From: Paenibacillus sp. 19GGS1-52
GTDB taxonomy: Bacteria > Bacillota > Bacilli > Paenibacillales > Paenibacillaceae
Reading direction: 5' to 3'
DNA length: 64,000 nt
Assembly: GCF_022369515.1 (NCBI RefSeq)
Contig: NZ_CP059724.1
Span: 1,240,001-1,304,000 of the forward strand
Every line of letters starts with the position of its first letter. Position 1 is the stretch's first letter. The notes under the pieces are model-generated. The model made no database searches, was not told where the DNA came from, and saw nothing but the letters and a program-made list of their open reading frames with translations. Positions 34,522 through 44,063 of this stretch are shown one piece after another. Position numbers and translations under genes: made by a program.

Positions 34522-35442
34522 ATGTCTGGAAAAAGCGGAATTCTCCGCGAGTTGAATCGAAATAAAGTGTTGTTCCTAATGATTGCGCCAACACTGCTGT
34601 TTTTTATTATCTTCAGCTACATTCCAATGGTCGGCGTATATTACGCCTTTACGAAATTTGATTTCGACGGTGGACTGTTCGGGAGTGAGTTTATCGGGCT
34701 GAAGAACTTCGAGTTTCTGTATAAGTCGGGTATCCTCTGGAATCTGACGAAGAATACCGTGCTCTATAATCTGGCTTTCATTCTTCTCGGCAATATCATG
34801 CAGATCATATGCGCGATATTCCTGGCGCAGCTTTCCAGTAAGTTTTTTAAAAAAACCGCGCAATCGCTGATGTTTCTACCTTATTTCCTTTCCTGGGTAT
34901 TGGTTGGCGCCTTCGTGTTCAACCTGTTCTCAGACCTCGGGGTGGTCAATACGATGCTGAAGCAATTTGGACTGCAGCCCTACGATTTCTACCTTCAGAC
35001 GGCACCGTGGAAATACATTATTGTGTTCTTCAATATCTGGAAAGGCATCGGTTACGGCACCGTCATTTATTTGGCAGCCATTATGAGCATTAGTGACGAG
35101 TATTATGAAGCCGCCAAAATTGATGGAGCCAACATTTTTCAGCAGATTCGCCGCATTACGATGCCGCTGCTAATGCCTACCTTCATTCTGCTCATTCTGT
35201 TTAGTCTTGGTGGGATTCTAAAAGGCCAGTTCGATCTCTTTTATCAGATCATTGGGAATAACGGCATGCTGTACGACGCCACGGATATCATTGATACCTA
35301 TGTGTTCCGTTCGCTCACGGTCAATTTCGACATTGGCATGGGAACGGCGGCGGGCCTGTACCAGTCCTTCTTCGGCTTTGCGCTGATCATGCTGGTTAAC
35401 TACGTTATCAAGAAGACACGCGAAGAATACGCACTGTTCTAA
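34522..35442 (+). CDS. ABC sugar transporter permease, LplB type
   Basis: About 306 residues with six membrane segments. The EAA loop reads EYYEAAKIDGANIFQQIRRITMP, quoted in part, the contact point for the ATPase. The N-terminal pattern (LFLMIAPTLLFFIIFSYIPMVG) is that of the LplB/YtcP branch that imports oligosaccharides. GAGGGAGG upstream supports GTG 34519 or ATG 34522. It is paired with the LplC-type permease 14 bp downstream and a large binding protein; no ATPase is encoded, which is usual because MsmX-type ATPases are shared. Confidence 0.93.
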   Translation: MSGKSGILRELNRNKVLFLMIAPTLLFFIIFSYIPMVGVYYAFTKFDFDGGLFGSEFIGLKNFEFLYKSGILWNLTKNTVLYNLAFILLGNIMQIICAIFLAQLSSKFFKKTAQSLMFLPYFLSWVLVGAFVFNLFSDLGVVNTMLKQFGLQPYDFYLQTAPWKYIIVFFNIWKGIGYGTVIYLAAIMSISDEYYEAAKIDGANIFQQIRRITMPLLMPTFILLILFSLGGILKGQFDLFYQIIGNNGMLYDATDIIDTYVFRSLTVNFDIGMGTAAGLYQSFFGFALIMLVNYVIKKTREEYALF

Positions 35443-35456
35443 AGGGGGGGATAAGG

Positions 35457-36395
35457 ATGAGTACCGAAGCACAAAAGCTAGTAACTGTACGTGGAAAAAG
35501 AAAAAGCACAAAGATTAAGGAAGATAAAGAGACTGTCATCTTTAACATTATCGGCTATACCCTGCTGACCCTTATTTCATTAATCTGTCTGATTCCGTTC
35601 TGGCTAATCGTAGTGGGTTCGTTCACGGATGAATTGGAGATTATCTCCGAGGGCTTCAAGCTGTTCCCGAGCGCCATATCATTTGAAGCCTACAAGTCGG
35701 TGTTCAGCACACCGGAGCAAATTTACCATGCCTACGGTGTAACCATTGGAGTTACGGTAGTGGGCTCCTTACTGGGGCTTTTTCTGACCTCGATGGCTGG
35801 TTATGTCCTGTCCCGCAAGGATTTTGCCTACCGCAACAGCTTATCCTTCTTCATCTACTTCACCACTCTGTTCAGTGGCGGACTGATTCCCTGGTATATC
35901 ATGATGACGAAATACTTGGACCTTAAGGACAGCTATTGGGCTCTAATCCTGCCGCCCTTGCTCAGTGCCTGGAATATCATTCTGATGCGCAGCTTCATGA
36001 AATCTATTCCGGAGTCCATTGTGGAGTCCGCAAAAATAGACGGAGCCGGAGACTTCCGGGTGTATTGGAAGCTGATCCTGCCTTTGTCCACACCAGGTCT
36101 GGCTACAATTGGACTGTTCCTCGCCCTTGGCTATTGGAACGATTGGTTTAACGCCAATATGTTTATTACGTCCGACGAGAGGTTTCCTTTACAGTTCCTG
36201 CTCTACAAAATCCTGTCCAGCGCCGCGGTGCTGCAGACAAATAACGGCTCTTATCTGGCCGCGAACGTTGTGCCGCCCACCGAAACACTCAAGATGGCTG
36301 TTGCTGTTGTAGCCACAGGACCGGTTATTCTACTCTATCCGTTCGTCCAGCGTTTTTTCGTAAAGGGACTTACGGTTGGAGCTGTCAAAGGTTAG
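35457..36395 (+). CDS. ABC sugar transporter permease, LplC type
   Basis: 312 residues with six membrane segments after a basic cytoplasmic N-terminus. The EAA loop is ESIVESAKIDGAGDFRVYWK. The C-terminal WNDWFNANMFI segment and LPLSTPGLATIGLF are typical of LplC/YteP-YtcP partners. It forms the heterodimeric channel with the preceding permease. AAAGGGGGG gives a strong SD. A 296-bp gap with tandem repeats separates it from the binding-protein gene. Confidence 0.93.
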   Translation: MSTEAQKLVTVRGKRKSTKIKEDKETVIFNIIGYTLLTLISLICLIPFWLIVVGSFTDELEIISEGFKLFPSAISFEAYKSVFSTPEQIYHAYGVTIGVTVVGSLLGLFLTSMAGYVLSRKDFAYRNSLSFFIYFTTLFSGGLIPWYIMMTKYLDLKDSYWALILPPLLSAWNIILMRSFMKSIPESIVESAKIDGAGDFRVYWKLILPLSTPGLATIGLFLALGYWNDWFNANMFITSDERFPLQFLLYKILSSAAVLQTNNGSYLAANVVPPTETLKMAVAVVATGPVILLYPFVQRFFVKGLTVGAVKG

Positions 36396-36474
36396 AACCG
36401 GGTGACCGGCTAACAATAGCATCATTATTTTATAGCTTATTCAACACAAGCGTATGAAACAGGAAGCAGATGCT

Positions 36475-36666
36475 AACAAAACACAAGCGTATGCTTTCGA
36501 AGCAGTTTTGTACGAAGCTGAAACAGGAAGTAGATGCTAACAAAACACAAGCGTATGCTTCCGAAGCAGTTTTGTACGAAGCTGAAACAGGAAGTAGATG
36601 CTAACAAAACACAAGCGTATGCTTTCGAAGCAGTTTTGTACGAAGCTGAGTCAGGAAGTAGATGCT
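36475..36666 (+). repeat. Three 64-nt tandem repeats leading into the binding-protein SD
   Basis: Full units start at 36475, 36539 and 36603 (AACAAAACACAAGCGTATGC), with partial copies on both sides. The units are nearly identical. The trailing partial copy reads CAAAACTTTTAGGAGG, giving the SD for GTG 36692. Unit 3 of the liaF leader ends CAAAACTTTCAGGAGG, the same with one change. Each unit has GCTTTCGAAGC and GTACGAAGC segments that can form small hairpins. Confidence 0.9.
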
Positions 36667-36691
36667 AACAAAACTTTTAGGAGGAGTCAAT

Positions 36692-38257
36692 GTGAAAAGG
36701 GGAACAAAGAGGTTAACGCTCGTGCTGCTAATGTCTTTACTGATTTCGCTGGTAGCGGGCTGTGGAGGCGGAAATAACAACGCGGCCCAGGAAAACGGAG
36801 TGAAAGAAAATGCGACTGCCGTTCAAGGTGAACCGACTGCAGAGCCGCTGAAGAAAGTGAAGCTGACCTGGTATCTGGTTGGTGATGCGCATAAAGATCA
36901 AGATAAGATCATTGCGGAATGGAACAAAATGCTGGAGAAAGACCTGAACACCACCATTGATGTGAAGTTTACGACGTGGAACGACTGGTTGACTAAATAT
37001 AATCTGCTGCTGACCTCCGGTGAGAAGATTGATATGATCTTCGCCTCCAATTGGGCTGATTTCTACAAGCTGTCTAAACAGGGAGCTTTTCTGGATCTGA
37101 AGGAATTATTGCCAACTTATGCTCCTGTAACCTGGGGGAATGTACCGAAGCAGGACTGGGAATCAGTAACGGTAGCTGGTGGAATCTTCGCGGTACCGAA
37201 TACCAATTCAGAGTATACACCTGACGGCTACGTATATCGTGCAGACTGGCTTAAAGAATTCGGTTTGCCGGAATTCACGGATCTGGCTTCCATTGAAGCT
37301 TATATGGATGCAGTGAAAACCAAAAAGAACGTAACTCCAATTAACGGCGCAGCTTATGAGAATGTTAACCGCCTGTTCCGTTTCTCGAGTGATTTCCAAA
37401 TGATTAGCGGCGAGATTATTGGCGCAACATCGTATGATAATCCGCGCGATATTCAGATTGTACCGTTCACCGACGAGTACGAGGCTTGGGTGAAGAAGAT
37501 GAAGGAGTGGGAGGAAAAAGGCTATTGGAACAAAAACTCTCTTTCCTCGAAGCAGGAAGCTGGCGATTTCATTAAGACTGGACAAGGCGCTCTTTACTGG
37601 CGGAACCCGTCTAGTGCGGGTGGGTTTATTAATGAAGTGAAGGCCAAGGGATTGAAGATGGACATCGGGTATTTCCCGTTTACTCGTTTCCACAACTATG
37701 TAATCCCGACACTTCCAATTGCCAACGGCATGGCTGTACCAAAGAGTGCAGAGAACCCGGAGCGTTCGCTCATGGTGCTCGACAAGCTGCGTAACGATCC
37801 GGCATATTTCAACCTCATGACTTATGGAATCGAGGGCACGCACTGGGCTAAAGGCGAGGACGACAAGACCATTGTCATTCCGGCACCTGGTGTGGATCTG
37901 AACGTAACACCACGATATGACATCGCAAGCTGGGGCTGGCGGTACGAACCCAACATGAAGAAAGAAAAAGGAGGCTGGGATGGGCTAGACGCATTGAAAG
38001 AAGAGTTCAAGCCGATCAGTAAACCGGATATTTTTGGACCGATCTATCTGGACTACGAGCCGGTGAAGACAGAGTTGGCTGCAGTCAATCAAGTCTTTGA
38101 GCAATATGGCAAACCGCTGATGCTGGGCTTGACTCAGGATGTAGATGCTTCCTTAACAACCTACCGCGAAAAGCTGAAGTCAGCCGGAGTGGAGAAGCTG
38201 CTGGCGTATGTGAAAGAGGAATCCACGAAATATTTTGATGAAAAGGGAATTCAATAG
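36692..38257 (+). CDS. Extracellular sugar-binding lipoprotein, LplA type
   Basis: 521 residues from GTG 36692. The signal peptide ends in lipobox LVAGC (Cys24), followed by a Gly/Asn-rich linker. The mature part is a large solute-binding domain (LTWYLVGDAHKDQDKIIAEW, quoted to 20, then TWNDWLTKYNLLLTSGEKIDM), of the DUF3502-containing group that accompanies LplB/LplC permeases. It delivers oligosaccharides to the importer at 34522-36395. The SD AGGAGGAG comes from the tandem repeat end. The sugar is unknown; the nearby GH30 enzyme suggests a beta-glucoside or beta-xyloside. Confidence 0.93.
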   Translation: MKRGTKRLTLVLLMSLLISLVAGCGGGNNNAAQENGVKENATAVQGEPTAEPLKKVKLTWYLVGDAHKDQDKIIAEWNKMLEKDLNTTIDVKFTTWNDWLTKYNLLLTSGEKIDMIFASNWADFYKLSKQGAFLDLKELLPTYAPVTWGNVPKQDWESVTVAGGIFAVPNTNSEYTPDGYVYRADWLKEFGLPEFTDLASIEAYMDAVKTKKNVTPINGAAYENVNRLFRFSSDFQMISGEIIGATSYDNPRDIQIVPFTDEYEAWVKKMKEWEEKGYWNKNSLSSKQEAGDFIKTGQGALYWRNPSSAGGFINEVKAKGLKMDIGYFPFTRFHNYVIPTLPIANGMAVPKSAENPERSLMVLDKLRNDPAYFNLMTYGIEGTHWAKGEDDKTIVIPAPGVDLNVTPRYDIASWGWRYEPNMKKEKGGWDGLDALKEEFKPISKPDIFGPIYLDYEPVKTELAAVNQVFEQYGKPLMLGLTQDVDASLTTYREKLKSAGVEKLLAYVKEESTKYFDEKGIQ

Positions 38258-38272
38258 ATTTGGATTTAGTGG

Positions 38273-38300
38273 AAGCGGCGAGGTTTATTTCGCCGCTTTC
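38273..38300 (+). terminator. Terminator of the sugar-binding-protein gene
   Basis: AAGCGGCGA (38273-38281) pairs with TCGCCGCTT (38290-38298), followed by TC TTT. Confidence 0.8.
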
Positions 38301-38419
38301 TTTGAATTATAGGAGAAACGGAAGTTTACGCTCCAATTCACAGGTGAAGCCAGTGCTGGTTTTTCAATAGAAAACAGAGTTTACTGTAAGATTTTTTAGT
38401 AAGTGAGGTGTACTTTTGA

Positions 38420-38611
38420 ATTTAGAGGGAAAACCTCCCGCTATTTCAGCGAAAATCTATGATTTTTGGGGATTAACGGGAAAAGCTCCCGCTAATTATA
38501 GACATATCGTTAATTTATCCTCAAATAGGTGAAATTAGAGGGAGAAATTCCCACTAATCTTCATAATAGCTAGATAATCGTATATTTAGAGGGAGAAATT
38601 CCCGCTAATCT
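38420..38611. repeat. Array of four imperfect-palindrome units (TTAGaGGGA...TCCCgCTAA family), copy 2
   Basis: Units lie at about 38420-38445, 38472-38497, 38533-38558 and 38584-38610. The last two (TTAGAGGGAGAAATTCCCxCTAATC) and their TAATAG-containing spacer match 1726-1801. The array fills the gap before the GH30 gene, which otherwise shows only a short leader with AAAGGAG. Confidence 0.8.
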
Positions 38612-38705
38612 GCTGAAATGTTCTATATTCCCATCCGTTGGAGAAGGCTGTACGGCGATTTAATGAAGGGACGAAGGTTCAGTATAAAAGGAGAGATTAC
38701 TCACG

Positions 38706-40109
38706 ATGAAAAGCACAATGAATAGCAGGGACAACACACCACGCCAAGTAGAGGTTTGGCTTAGTTCCGAATCCATGCCTGGACGTAACTCTTGGTTTCA
38801 AGGACCGCAGGAACTGCCCCATCAGCTGAGCCAGCAAGCTGCTCTGAATTGGAGTCTTCCGCAGGTGTCAGAGCTAACAACTCTCCATGTGACGCCTGAG
38901 CAGACCTATCAGGAAATTCTGGGGATTGGGAGTTCGCTGGAAGAGACGACGGTACATAATCTGTCTCGAATGAAGGCTTCGGAACAGCTGGATATCCTGA
39001 AGCAATTAACGAATCCACAGCTCGGCATTGGACTGAATTTATTTCGTATTACGCTGGGCACCTCAGACTTCACCGCGCAGCCCTTCTATACCTATGATGA
39101 TCTTGAAGCTGGAGAGACGGATTTCCAACTCAAGGATTTCTCAATTCAAAAAGATATCGATCTGGCGATCATCGCGACCCTTCGGCAGCTACTAGATGTT
39201 GCTCCCAACACTATTTTTTTCGCTTCTCCTTGGAGTCCTCCGGCCTGGATGAAGACAGGTAACAGTCTAAAAAAAGGCCGTCTAAAAGAGGGCCAGGAAT
39301 ACACCGCGGCCTTGGCCAAATATTATCGTTTGGCGATTCAGGCCTATCAAGAGCAGGGGATTCCTATCCATGCTATGACTCTGCAGAATGAGCCGCTGCT
39401 GGAAACCGATTATCCCAGCTGTTATATGCCTCCGGAAGTGCAGCAGGAACTGGCTGTGGCGTTGAAGAAAGAGCTTATTGAGCACGGATTGCCTACGAAA
39501 ATCTGGATGTTTGATCATAACTTCAGCGATGTCTGGTCATATATTACCCCGATCCTAAATGCTGAAGACGGGTACGCTGTGGTCGATGGAATTGCGCTTC
39601 ACGATTACGAAGGAGAACCTGAGGTCATGAGTGAAATCCATGCAGCCTACCCGGATAAACCGCTCTATTTGACGGAGAGATCATTATGGGGCACACAGGG
39701 GGCGGATCGGATGGCGCGATATTTCCGGAATTATGCCAGCAGCTACAACGCCTGGGTCACCATGCTCGACAGCAATATCGGAACCCATCAATGGCCCGGA
39801 ACGCCGGGTCCAACGATGCTTATCCAAGATGCGTCACAAGTGGATCTGTATTGGAAGACTCCTGAATTCTATCTGCTGGGACAATATAGCCGATTTGTTG
39901 AACGGGGAGCGGTAAGAATCGGCAGTTCTTATGGTTCGGTGGATACGGTAACCAATGTAGCCTTCCGAAATCCTGACGGTGGTCTTGTTATGGTAGTTAT
40001 CAATCAGACTGAAGTGGAGCAGAGCTTTCGGATTATATGCGAGGGCAGCCAATTCACGGCTGCGTTGTCGGCCAAAACAGTCGGAACCTACTGCTGGCAA
40101 GGCCTCTGA
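38706..40109 (+). CDS. GH30-family glycoside hydrolase (cytoplasmic)
   Basis: 467 residues. A (beta/alpha)8 barrel with the GH30 order: LGIGSSLEETTVHNLSRM, IGLNLFRITLGTSDF, FASPWSPPAWMKT, acid/base Glu229 in LQNEPLLE and nucleophile Glu324 in LYLTERSLWG, then a C-terminal beta domain. GH30 enzymes cleave beta-glucosides, beta-xylans or beta-1,6-glucans. No signal peptide is present, so it acts on imported oligosaccharides and fits the importer just upstream. AAAGGAG precedes ATG 38706; ATG 38718 is possible. It is monocistronic. Confidence 0.92.
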   Translation: MKSTMNSRDNTPRQVEVWLSSESMPGRNSWFQGPQELPHQLSQQAALNWSLPQVSELTTLHVTPEQTYQEILGIGSSLEETTVHNLSRMKASEQLDILKQLTNPQLGIGLNLFRITLGTSDFTAQPFYTYDDLEAGETDFQLKDFSIQKDIDLAIIATLRQLLDVAPNTIFFASPWSPPAWMKTGNSLKKGRLKEGQEYTAALAKYYRLAIQAYQEQGIPIHAMTLQNEPLLETDYPSCYMPPEVQQELAVALKKELIEHGLPTKIWMFDHNFSDVWSYITPILNAEDGYAVVDGIALHDYEGEPEVMSEIHAAYPDKPLYLTERSLWGTQGADRMARYFRNYASSYNAWVTMLDSNIGTHQWPGTPGPTMLIQDASQVDLYWKTPEFYLLGQYSRFVERGAVRIGSSYGSVDTVTNVAFRNPDGGLVMVVINQTEVEQSFRIICEGSQFTAALSAKTVGTYCWQGL

Positions 40110-40133
40110 GTAGAATTTGAGGCTGAAAAAACG

Positions 40134-40182
40134 AATGATGCTAAGTCCCCGAGAGTTCTTCGCAAAGGAGCTCAGCATTATT
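40134..40182. terminator. Weak bidirectional terminator between GH30 and the guanylate-kinase-like gene
   Basis: AATGATGCTAAG (40134-40145) pairs with CTCAGCATTATT (40171-40182) with one mismatch. A-rich DNA lies on the left and ATTAGG on the right. Confidence 0.5.
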
Positions 40183-40204
40183 AGGGAATTTGTAGAGAGA
40201 ATAG

Positions 40205-41140
40205 TTATTCATTGGAAAGATCATCAATCGCTTGAATAGCAAGTTCAAATGCTTTAATTCTTCTTTCTAAAAGCGTTCTTTGAGGACTACCTGCCTTTGA
40301 CTTAGCGTAAGTGCTCTCAATTGAAGGGAATAAACCAGTAAGAACATTGTGAGTTTCTGCTAAATCTTCCTCGGTGTAATGATGGGGTCTTTGATTCCAA
40401 ATGTTTTCTAGCATGGTTAAGCCGATGTGAAGAGCTTTGAGTCGTTTTATTAATAAAGTAGTATTTGCGCCTTTCTCAGTCATCTGAGCCAAGGCCTTTT
40501 CGGATTTACGGATTGTCGACTGGAATGATTTTATTGATTCCAATTTATCTACACTGGATACATTTTCCATGTTGGTGCTCATCCCTCGAACAGCAATAAT
40601 CTTCTTCACCTGACTTAACGTTTCGGCAAAATCAGTGTCGTCGTTGTTCCAAACAACTGCGTTAGCGGCTTCCATATAACGACTGTTCAGCTCTTCTTCC
40701 TCTGCTTTTCGGAGTCTGGCGGCGACTTCAGCGAGGTCGCTGCCTCTCTCCGCAAGCCGGCGGCTTAAGCTGGAAAGATCAGCTCCAATATAAATGGCGG
40801 TAATATGCTGCGCATAATATTTTTGCAGCGCCAGCACGCCAGAAAGATCCAAGATAATGTTGGCATTATGCGGCCCGGATATGACCTCCTCAATGCTCGA
40901 ACGCAACGTTCCGTAATATTGTCCGTTATAATTTGTCCATTCGACTAGCGCATTCTGCTCCATTTTGTCCAGAAACTGCTGGTTGTCCAGAAACCAATAA
41001 TGAACACCATCAACCTCACCTGCTCTTGGCTCCCTGGTCGTTGCTGTAATGATTTTGGGGAGCTGCGGACTGGTCAGTTGTTGTTGAATCTGTGTTTTGC
41101 CGGATGCAGAAGGCCCATACAATACAACAATTTGTCCCAC
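40205..41140 (-). CDS. Guanylate-kinase-like protein with a helical C-terminal extension
   Basis: 311 residues; ordinary guanylate kinases have ~190-205. Residues 1-185 keep the P-loop GPSASGKT (9-16), the GMP-binding block TTREPRAGEVDGVHYWF and EWTNYNGQYYGT, so the fold and probably nucleotide binding are intact. The extra ~120 residues are helical and hydrophilic (KSEKALAQMTEKGANTTLLIK) and match nothing I recognise. The gene starts with GTG after AAGGAG and lies 54 bp after the LacI gene on the same strand. It is unlikely to be the housekeeping gmk. Its role is unknown. Confidence 0.75.
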   Translation of the reverse strand: MGQIVVLYGPSASGKTQIQQQLTSPQLPKIITATTREPRAGEVDGVHYWFLDNQQFLDKMEQNALVEWTNYNGQYYGTLRSSIEEVISGPHNANIILDLSGVLALQKYYAQHITAIYIGADLSSLSRRLAERGSDLAEVAARLRKAEEEELNSRYMEAANAVVWNNDDTDFAETLSQVKKIIAVRGMSTNMENVSSVDKLESIKSFQSTIRKSEKALAQMTEKGANTTLLIKRLKALHIGLTMLENIWNQRPHHYTEEDLAETHNVLTGLFPSIESTYAKSKAGSPQRTLLERRIKAFELAIQAIDDLSNE

Positions 41141-41194
41141 TTATGATTTCTCCTTCTTCAACGCCCTAGGTCAGCGTGATCTTCTAAACCCAAT

Positions 41195-42187
41195 TCAAGT
41201 GGTATCCCCTTGTATCAGCGTTACATCCACCGTGATGTTGTTCATTAACTCTCCGCTCTTGTGCTCAATCATTTGAATCAATGTGCTGGTTAACGTCTTG
41301 CCGATCCGCTCACTAGGCTGCATGATGGTCGTTAATTTAGGGTTTTGCAGCATACGTGTAAAGCTATGATAGTCATAACCGATAATTTTCAGTTGCTCTG
41401 GTACCCGAATCCCCTGTTGCTCGGCATAAATAAATAAGGCATAAGCGGCGATATCATTACTGCAAAATACACCGTCATAGGTATGGAGTTTATCTGGAGA
41501 AAGGTTCTCCGTGATAAAGGACCAGAAATAATCAAAGGTCAGCTTATTGTGAGCACCCTCGATAATATCGTAGTCTAGGCCATGTTTCATACAGGTAATA
41601 ACAAAAGCATCCCGCCGCCGATTGGATAGAACATCCAGATTCAGTGGACCAGAGATATGCAGCAATCGTTTACAGCCATGCTGTATAAGGTGCTCGGTGG
41701 CAAGCTCGCCTCCGCGGTAATTATCTGAACCCACACACGGAATATGGGCAGCAATGAATCGGTCAAAAGAGACGATCGGCAAGTTAACCTTCTGATAGCT
41801 TTCAATATTCATCGTATGGCTGCACATGATAATACCATCGACTTGATTCTGGCGCAACATGCTAATATAATGGGCTTCCTTCTGAGGGTCCTCCAGAGCA
41901 TTGCAGATCAACAGCTTATAGTTCTGCTCATTGGCGCTCATTTCTACATACTTGATTAGGTCGGAAAAGAAGGGGTGGTTGGAATCAGGCACAATGATGC
42001 CGATGAAGAAGGTTTGATTCTTCTGCAGCGCTCTGGCAATTTGATTGGGATGATAATCAAGTGTCTCAATGGCTTTCTCTACTTTTTTGCGGACCTCTTT
42101 ACTGAGATATCCCCGGTTATTCATCACTCTGGACACGGTAGTCACTGAAACTCCTGCCTCTTTGGCCACATCCTTAATACTAGCCAT
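41195..42187 (-). CDS. LacI-family repressor divergent from sucrose phosphorylase
   Basis: 330 residues. HTH at 3-24 (IKDVAKEAGVSVTTVSRVMNN) and the hinge (NQIARALQKNQT) precede a sugar-binding domain (IGIIVPDSNHPFFSDLIKYVE, quoted as its start). It diverges from the sucrose phosphorylase gene across a 179-bp gap with CG-centred operator candidates, so it probably represses that gene until sucrose or a phosphosugar is present. The guanylate-kinase-like gene follows it on the same strand. Confidence 0.92.
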   Translation of the reverse strand: MASIKDVAKEAGVSVTTVSRVMNNRGYLSKEVRKKVEKAIETLDYHPNQIARALQKNQTFFIGIIVPDSNHPFFSDLIKYVEMSANEQNYKLLICNALEDPQKEAHYISMLRQNQVDGIIMCSHTMNIESYQKVNLPIVSFDRFIAAHIPCVGSDNYRGGELATEHLIQHGCKRLLHISGPLNLDVLSNRRRDAFVITCMKHGLDYDIIEGAHNKLTFDYFWSFITENLSPDKLHTYDGVFCSNDIAAYALFIYAEQQGIRVPEQLKIIGYDYHSFTRMLQNPKLTTIMQPSERIGKTLTSTLIQMIEHKSGELMNNITVDVTLIQGDTT

Positions 42188-42274
42188 ATCCTCATCCTCG
42201 TTTCATAAAACTGTACATGAACTTCAATCCTAATATAATAACGTTACCATAAAAATGTTTATTCACAAAATTAA

Positions 42275-42327
42275 TTGATGAATATTCCCTTTTATATATG
42301 ATATGATTCGTATGAAAACGTTTGACA
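42275..42327 (+). promoter_or_regulatory. Sucrose phosphorylase promoter with LacI/CcpA-type operator
   Basis: TTGATG (42275-42280), 16 bp, TATGAT (42297-42302) is a fair sigma-A promoter. TGAAAACGTTTGACA (42313-42327) lies at about +5 to +20; its AAACGTTT core is a perfect palindrome. AACGTT also occurs at about 42240 near the LacI gene and could be a second site. Confidence 0.5.
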
Positions 42328-42366
42328 TACAATGAGTGAATAATGCAAGTAGAGAGGAACTTCAAC

Positions 42367-43809
42367 ATGCAGATCAAGAATGAAGCCATGCTGATCACCT
42401 ATGCAGACAGCCTAGGCGCAAACCTACAAGAATTAAACGAAGTGCTGGATAAGCATTTGCAGGGTGTAGTAGGGGGGGTTCATCTATTGCCTTTTTACCC
42501 TTCTTCAGGTGATCGGGGATTTGCGCCGATGGATTATACCCAAGTAGAACCTGCCTTTGGCGACTGGACGGAAGTGGAAGCGATGAGCCAGAAGTTCTAC
42601 ATGATGTATGATTTCATGATCAATCACATTTCCCGGCAGTCTCCCTATGTGCAGAATTTTCTTGAGCTGAAGGATGCTTCCCCCTATGCTGATTTATTCA
42701 TACGATATAAAGATTTCTGGCCTGGCGGCGAACCGACGCAGGAGGATGTGGATCTGATCTATAAACGCAAGCCGCGTGCCCCTTACGCCGAGCTTACTTT
42801 TAAAGATGGCACTAGTGAAAAGGTCTGGTGCACCTTTGATGAGCAGCAAATTGATCTGGATGTAACCACAGACACGACCAAGAAATTTGTCAAAGACAAT
42901 CTGACCTTTCTTGCGGACAAAGGAGCTTCGATTATCCGTCTGGATGCTTTTGCCTACGCCAACAAAAAAATCGGCACCAATTGCTTCTTCGTGGAACCGG
43001 AGATCTGGGACATGCTGAAATATTCCGCAGCGGTTGTTGCGCCTTATGGCGTCACGGTTCTCCCGGAAATTCATGAACATTATAGTATCCAGCTGAAAAT
43101 TGCCGACCAGAATTATTACGTCTATGATTTTGCGTTACCTATGCTAGTCTTACATGCCTTGTATAGTGGACAAGTGCACCGGCTGGTGCATTGGCTGGAG
43201 ATCTGTCCAAGACAGCAGTTCACTACGCTAGATACCCATGATGGGATTGGTGTGGTCGATGTCAAGGATCTGTTATCCGATGAAGAGGCAGAGATGACGC
43301 GGGAAAGCCTGTATAACCAGGGAGCCAATGTGAAGAAGATATATAGCACAGAAGCATACAACAATCTCGATATCTATCAAATTAACTGCACGTATTATTC
43401 CGCACTGGGCAATGACGATCAGGCTTATCTGTTGGCGCGGGCGATTCAATGCTTTGCACCGGGAATTCCACAGATTTATTATGTGGGCCTGTTGGCAGGT
43501 GAGAATGATATTGAGCTGCTGGAGAGTTCAAAAGAGGGGCGGAATATCAACCGCCATTATTATACGCAAGAGGAAATTGAGGCCGAGGTCGAACGTCCGG
43601 TTGTGCAGCGTCTGTTCCAATTGCTGAAATTCAGAAACAGCTGTCCGGCTTTTAATGGGGACATCACGATTGAACAGATCAATACCCATGAGCTGATCAT
43701 CACTTGGAAGAATGAAGGCGACGAAGCGAAGCTGGAAGCTAACCTGTTGACCAAACAATTCGCGATCTTTGCGGCGGCGGATGCAGCCGATTTCAAAAAG
43801 GTCTTCTAA
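42367..43809 (+). CDS. Sucrose phosphorylase (GH13_18)
   Basis: 480 residues, close to known enzymes (~480-505). The catalytic triad is at the expected places: nucleophile Asp193 in IIRLDAFAY, acid/base Glu234 in LPEIHEHY and Asp292 in TLDTHDGIG. It splits sucrose with phosphate into alpha-glucose-1-phosphate and fructose in the cytoplasm. ATG 42367 follows AGAGGAA; the longer frame from 42343 has no SD. It diverges from a LacI repressor. No sucrose importer is adjacent. Related specificities (sucrose-6-phosphate, glucosylglycerol phosphorylases) exist and cannot be excluded by motif. Confidence 0.92.
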   Translation: MQIKNEAMLITYADSLGANLQELNEVLDKHLQGVVGGVHLLPFYPSSGDRGFAPMDYTQVEPAFGDWTEVEAMSQKFYMMYDFMINHISRQSPYVQNFLELKDASPYADLFIRYKDFWPGGEPTQEDVDLIYKRKPRAPYAELTFKDGTSEKVWCTFDEQQIDLDVTTDTTKKFVKDNLTFLADKGASIIRLDAFAYANKKIGTNCFFVEPEIWDMLKYSAAVVAPYGVTVLPEIHEHYSIQLKIADQNYYVYDFALPMLVLHALYSGQVHRLVHWLEICPRQQFTTLDTHDGIGVVDVKDLLSDEEAEMTRESLYNQGANVKKIYSTEAYNNLDIYQINCTYYSALGNDDQAYLLARAIQCFAPGIPQIYYVGLLAGENDIELLESSKEGRNINRHYYTQEEIEAEVERPVVQRLFQLLKFRNSCPAFNGDITIEQINTHELIITWKNEGDEAKLEANLLTKQFAIFAAADAADFKKVF

Positions 43810-44000
43810 AGGTTTTTTGGCTCAAAGCCCAAATCAGCGGCTGACCTGTTGTGAGTAGAGCTGCTACGGTTCGGAGGGTTCTTACGATCGCTGTTAAAGC
43901 CCGATTTCCTGATTGAACAATGAATATAGGGTTTCTCCAGAATCCCTCCGACCCTCCGCTCAATCCGCACGTTTTCATCTGATATCAATAGACTCAAAAG

Positions 44001-44047
44001 ATAAGACCGGAGCAGTCTTAGATGATCCAAGGCTGCCCCGGTCTTAT
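44001..44047. terminator. Bidirectional terminator between sucrose phosphorylase and the AraC gene
   Basis: ATAAGACCGGAGCAG (44001-44015) pairs with CTGCCCCGGTCTTAT (44033-44047) with one mismatch. It lies between convergent genes. Confidence 0.8.
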
Positions 44048-44063
44048 TGCTGTTCACCCACCC

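Noticed and set aside
36475..36666. CRISPR array
   Set aside because: The 64-nt units are continuous and nearly identical with no unique spacers, and no cas genes are present.
43810..44000. Possible small gene after sucrose phosphorylase
   Set aside because: Short overlapping frames on both strands lack SD sequences and any family pattern.
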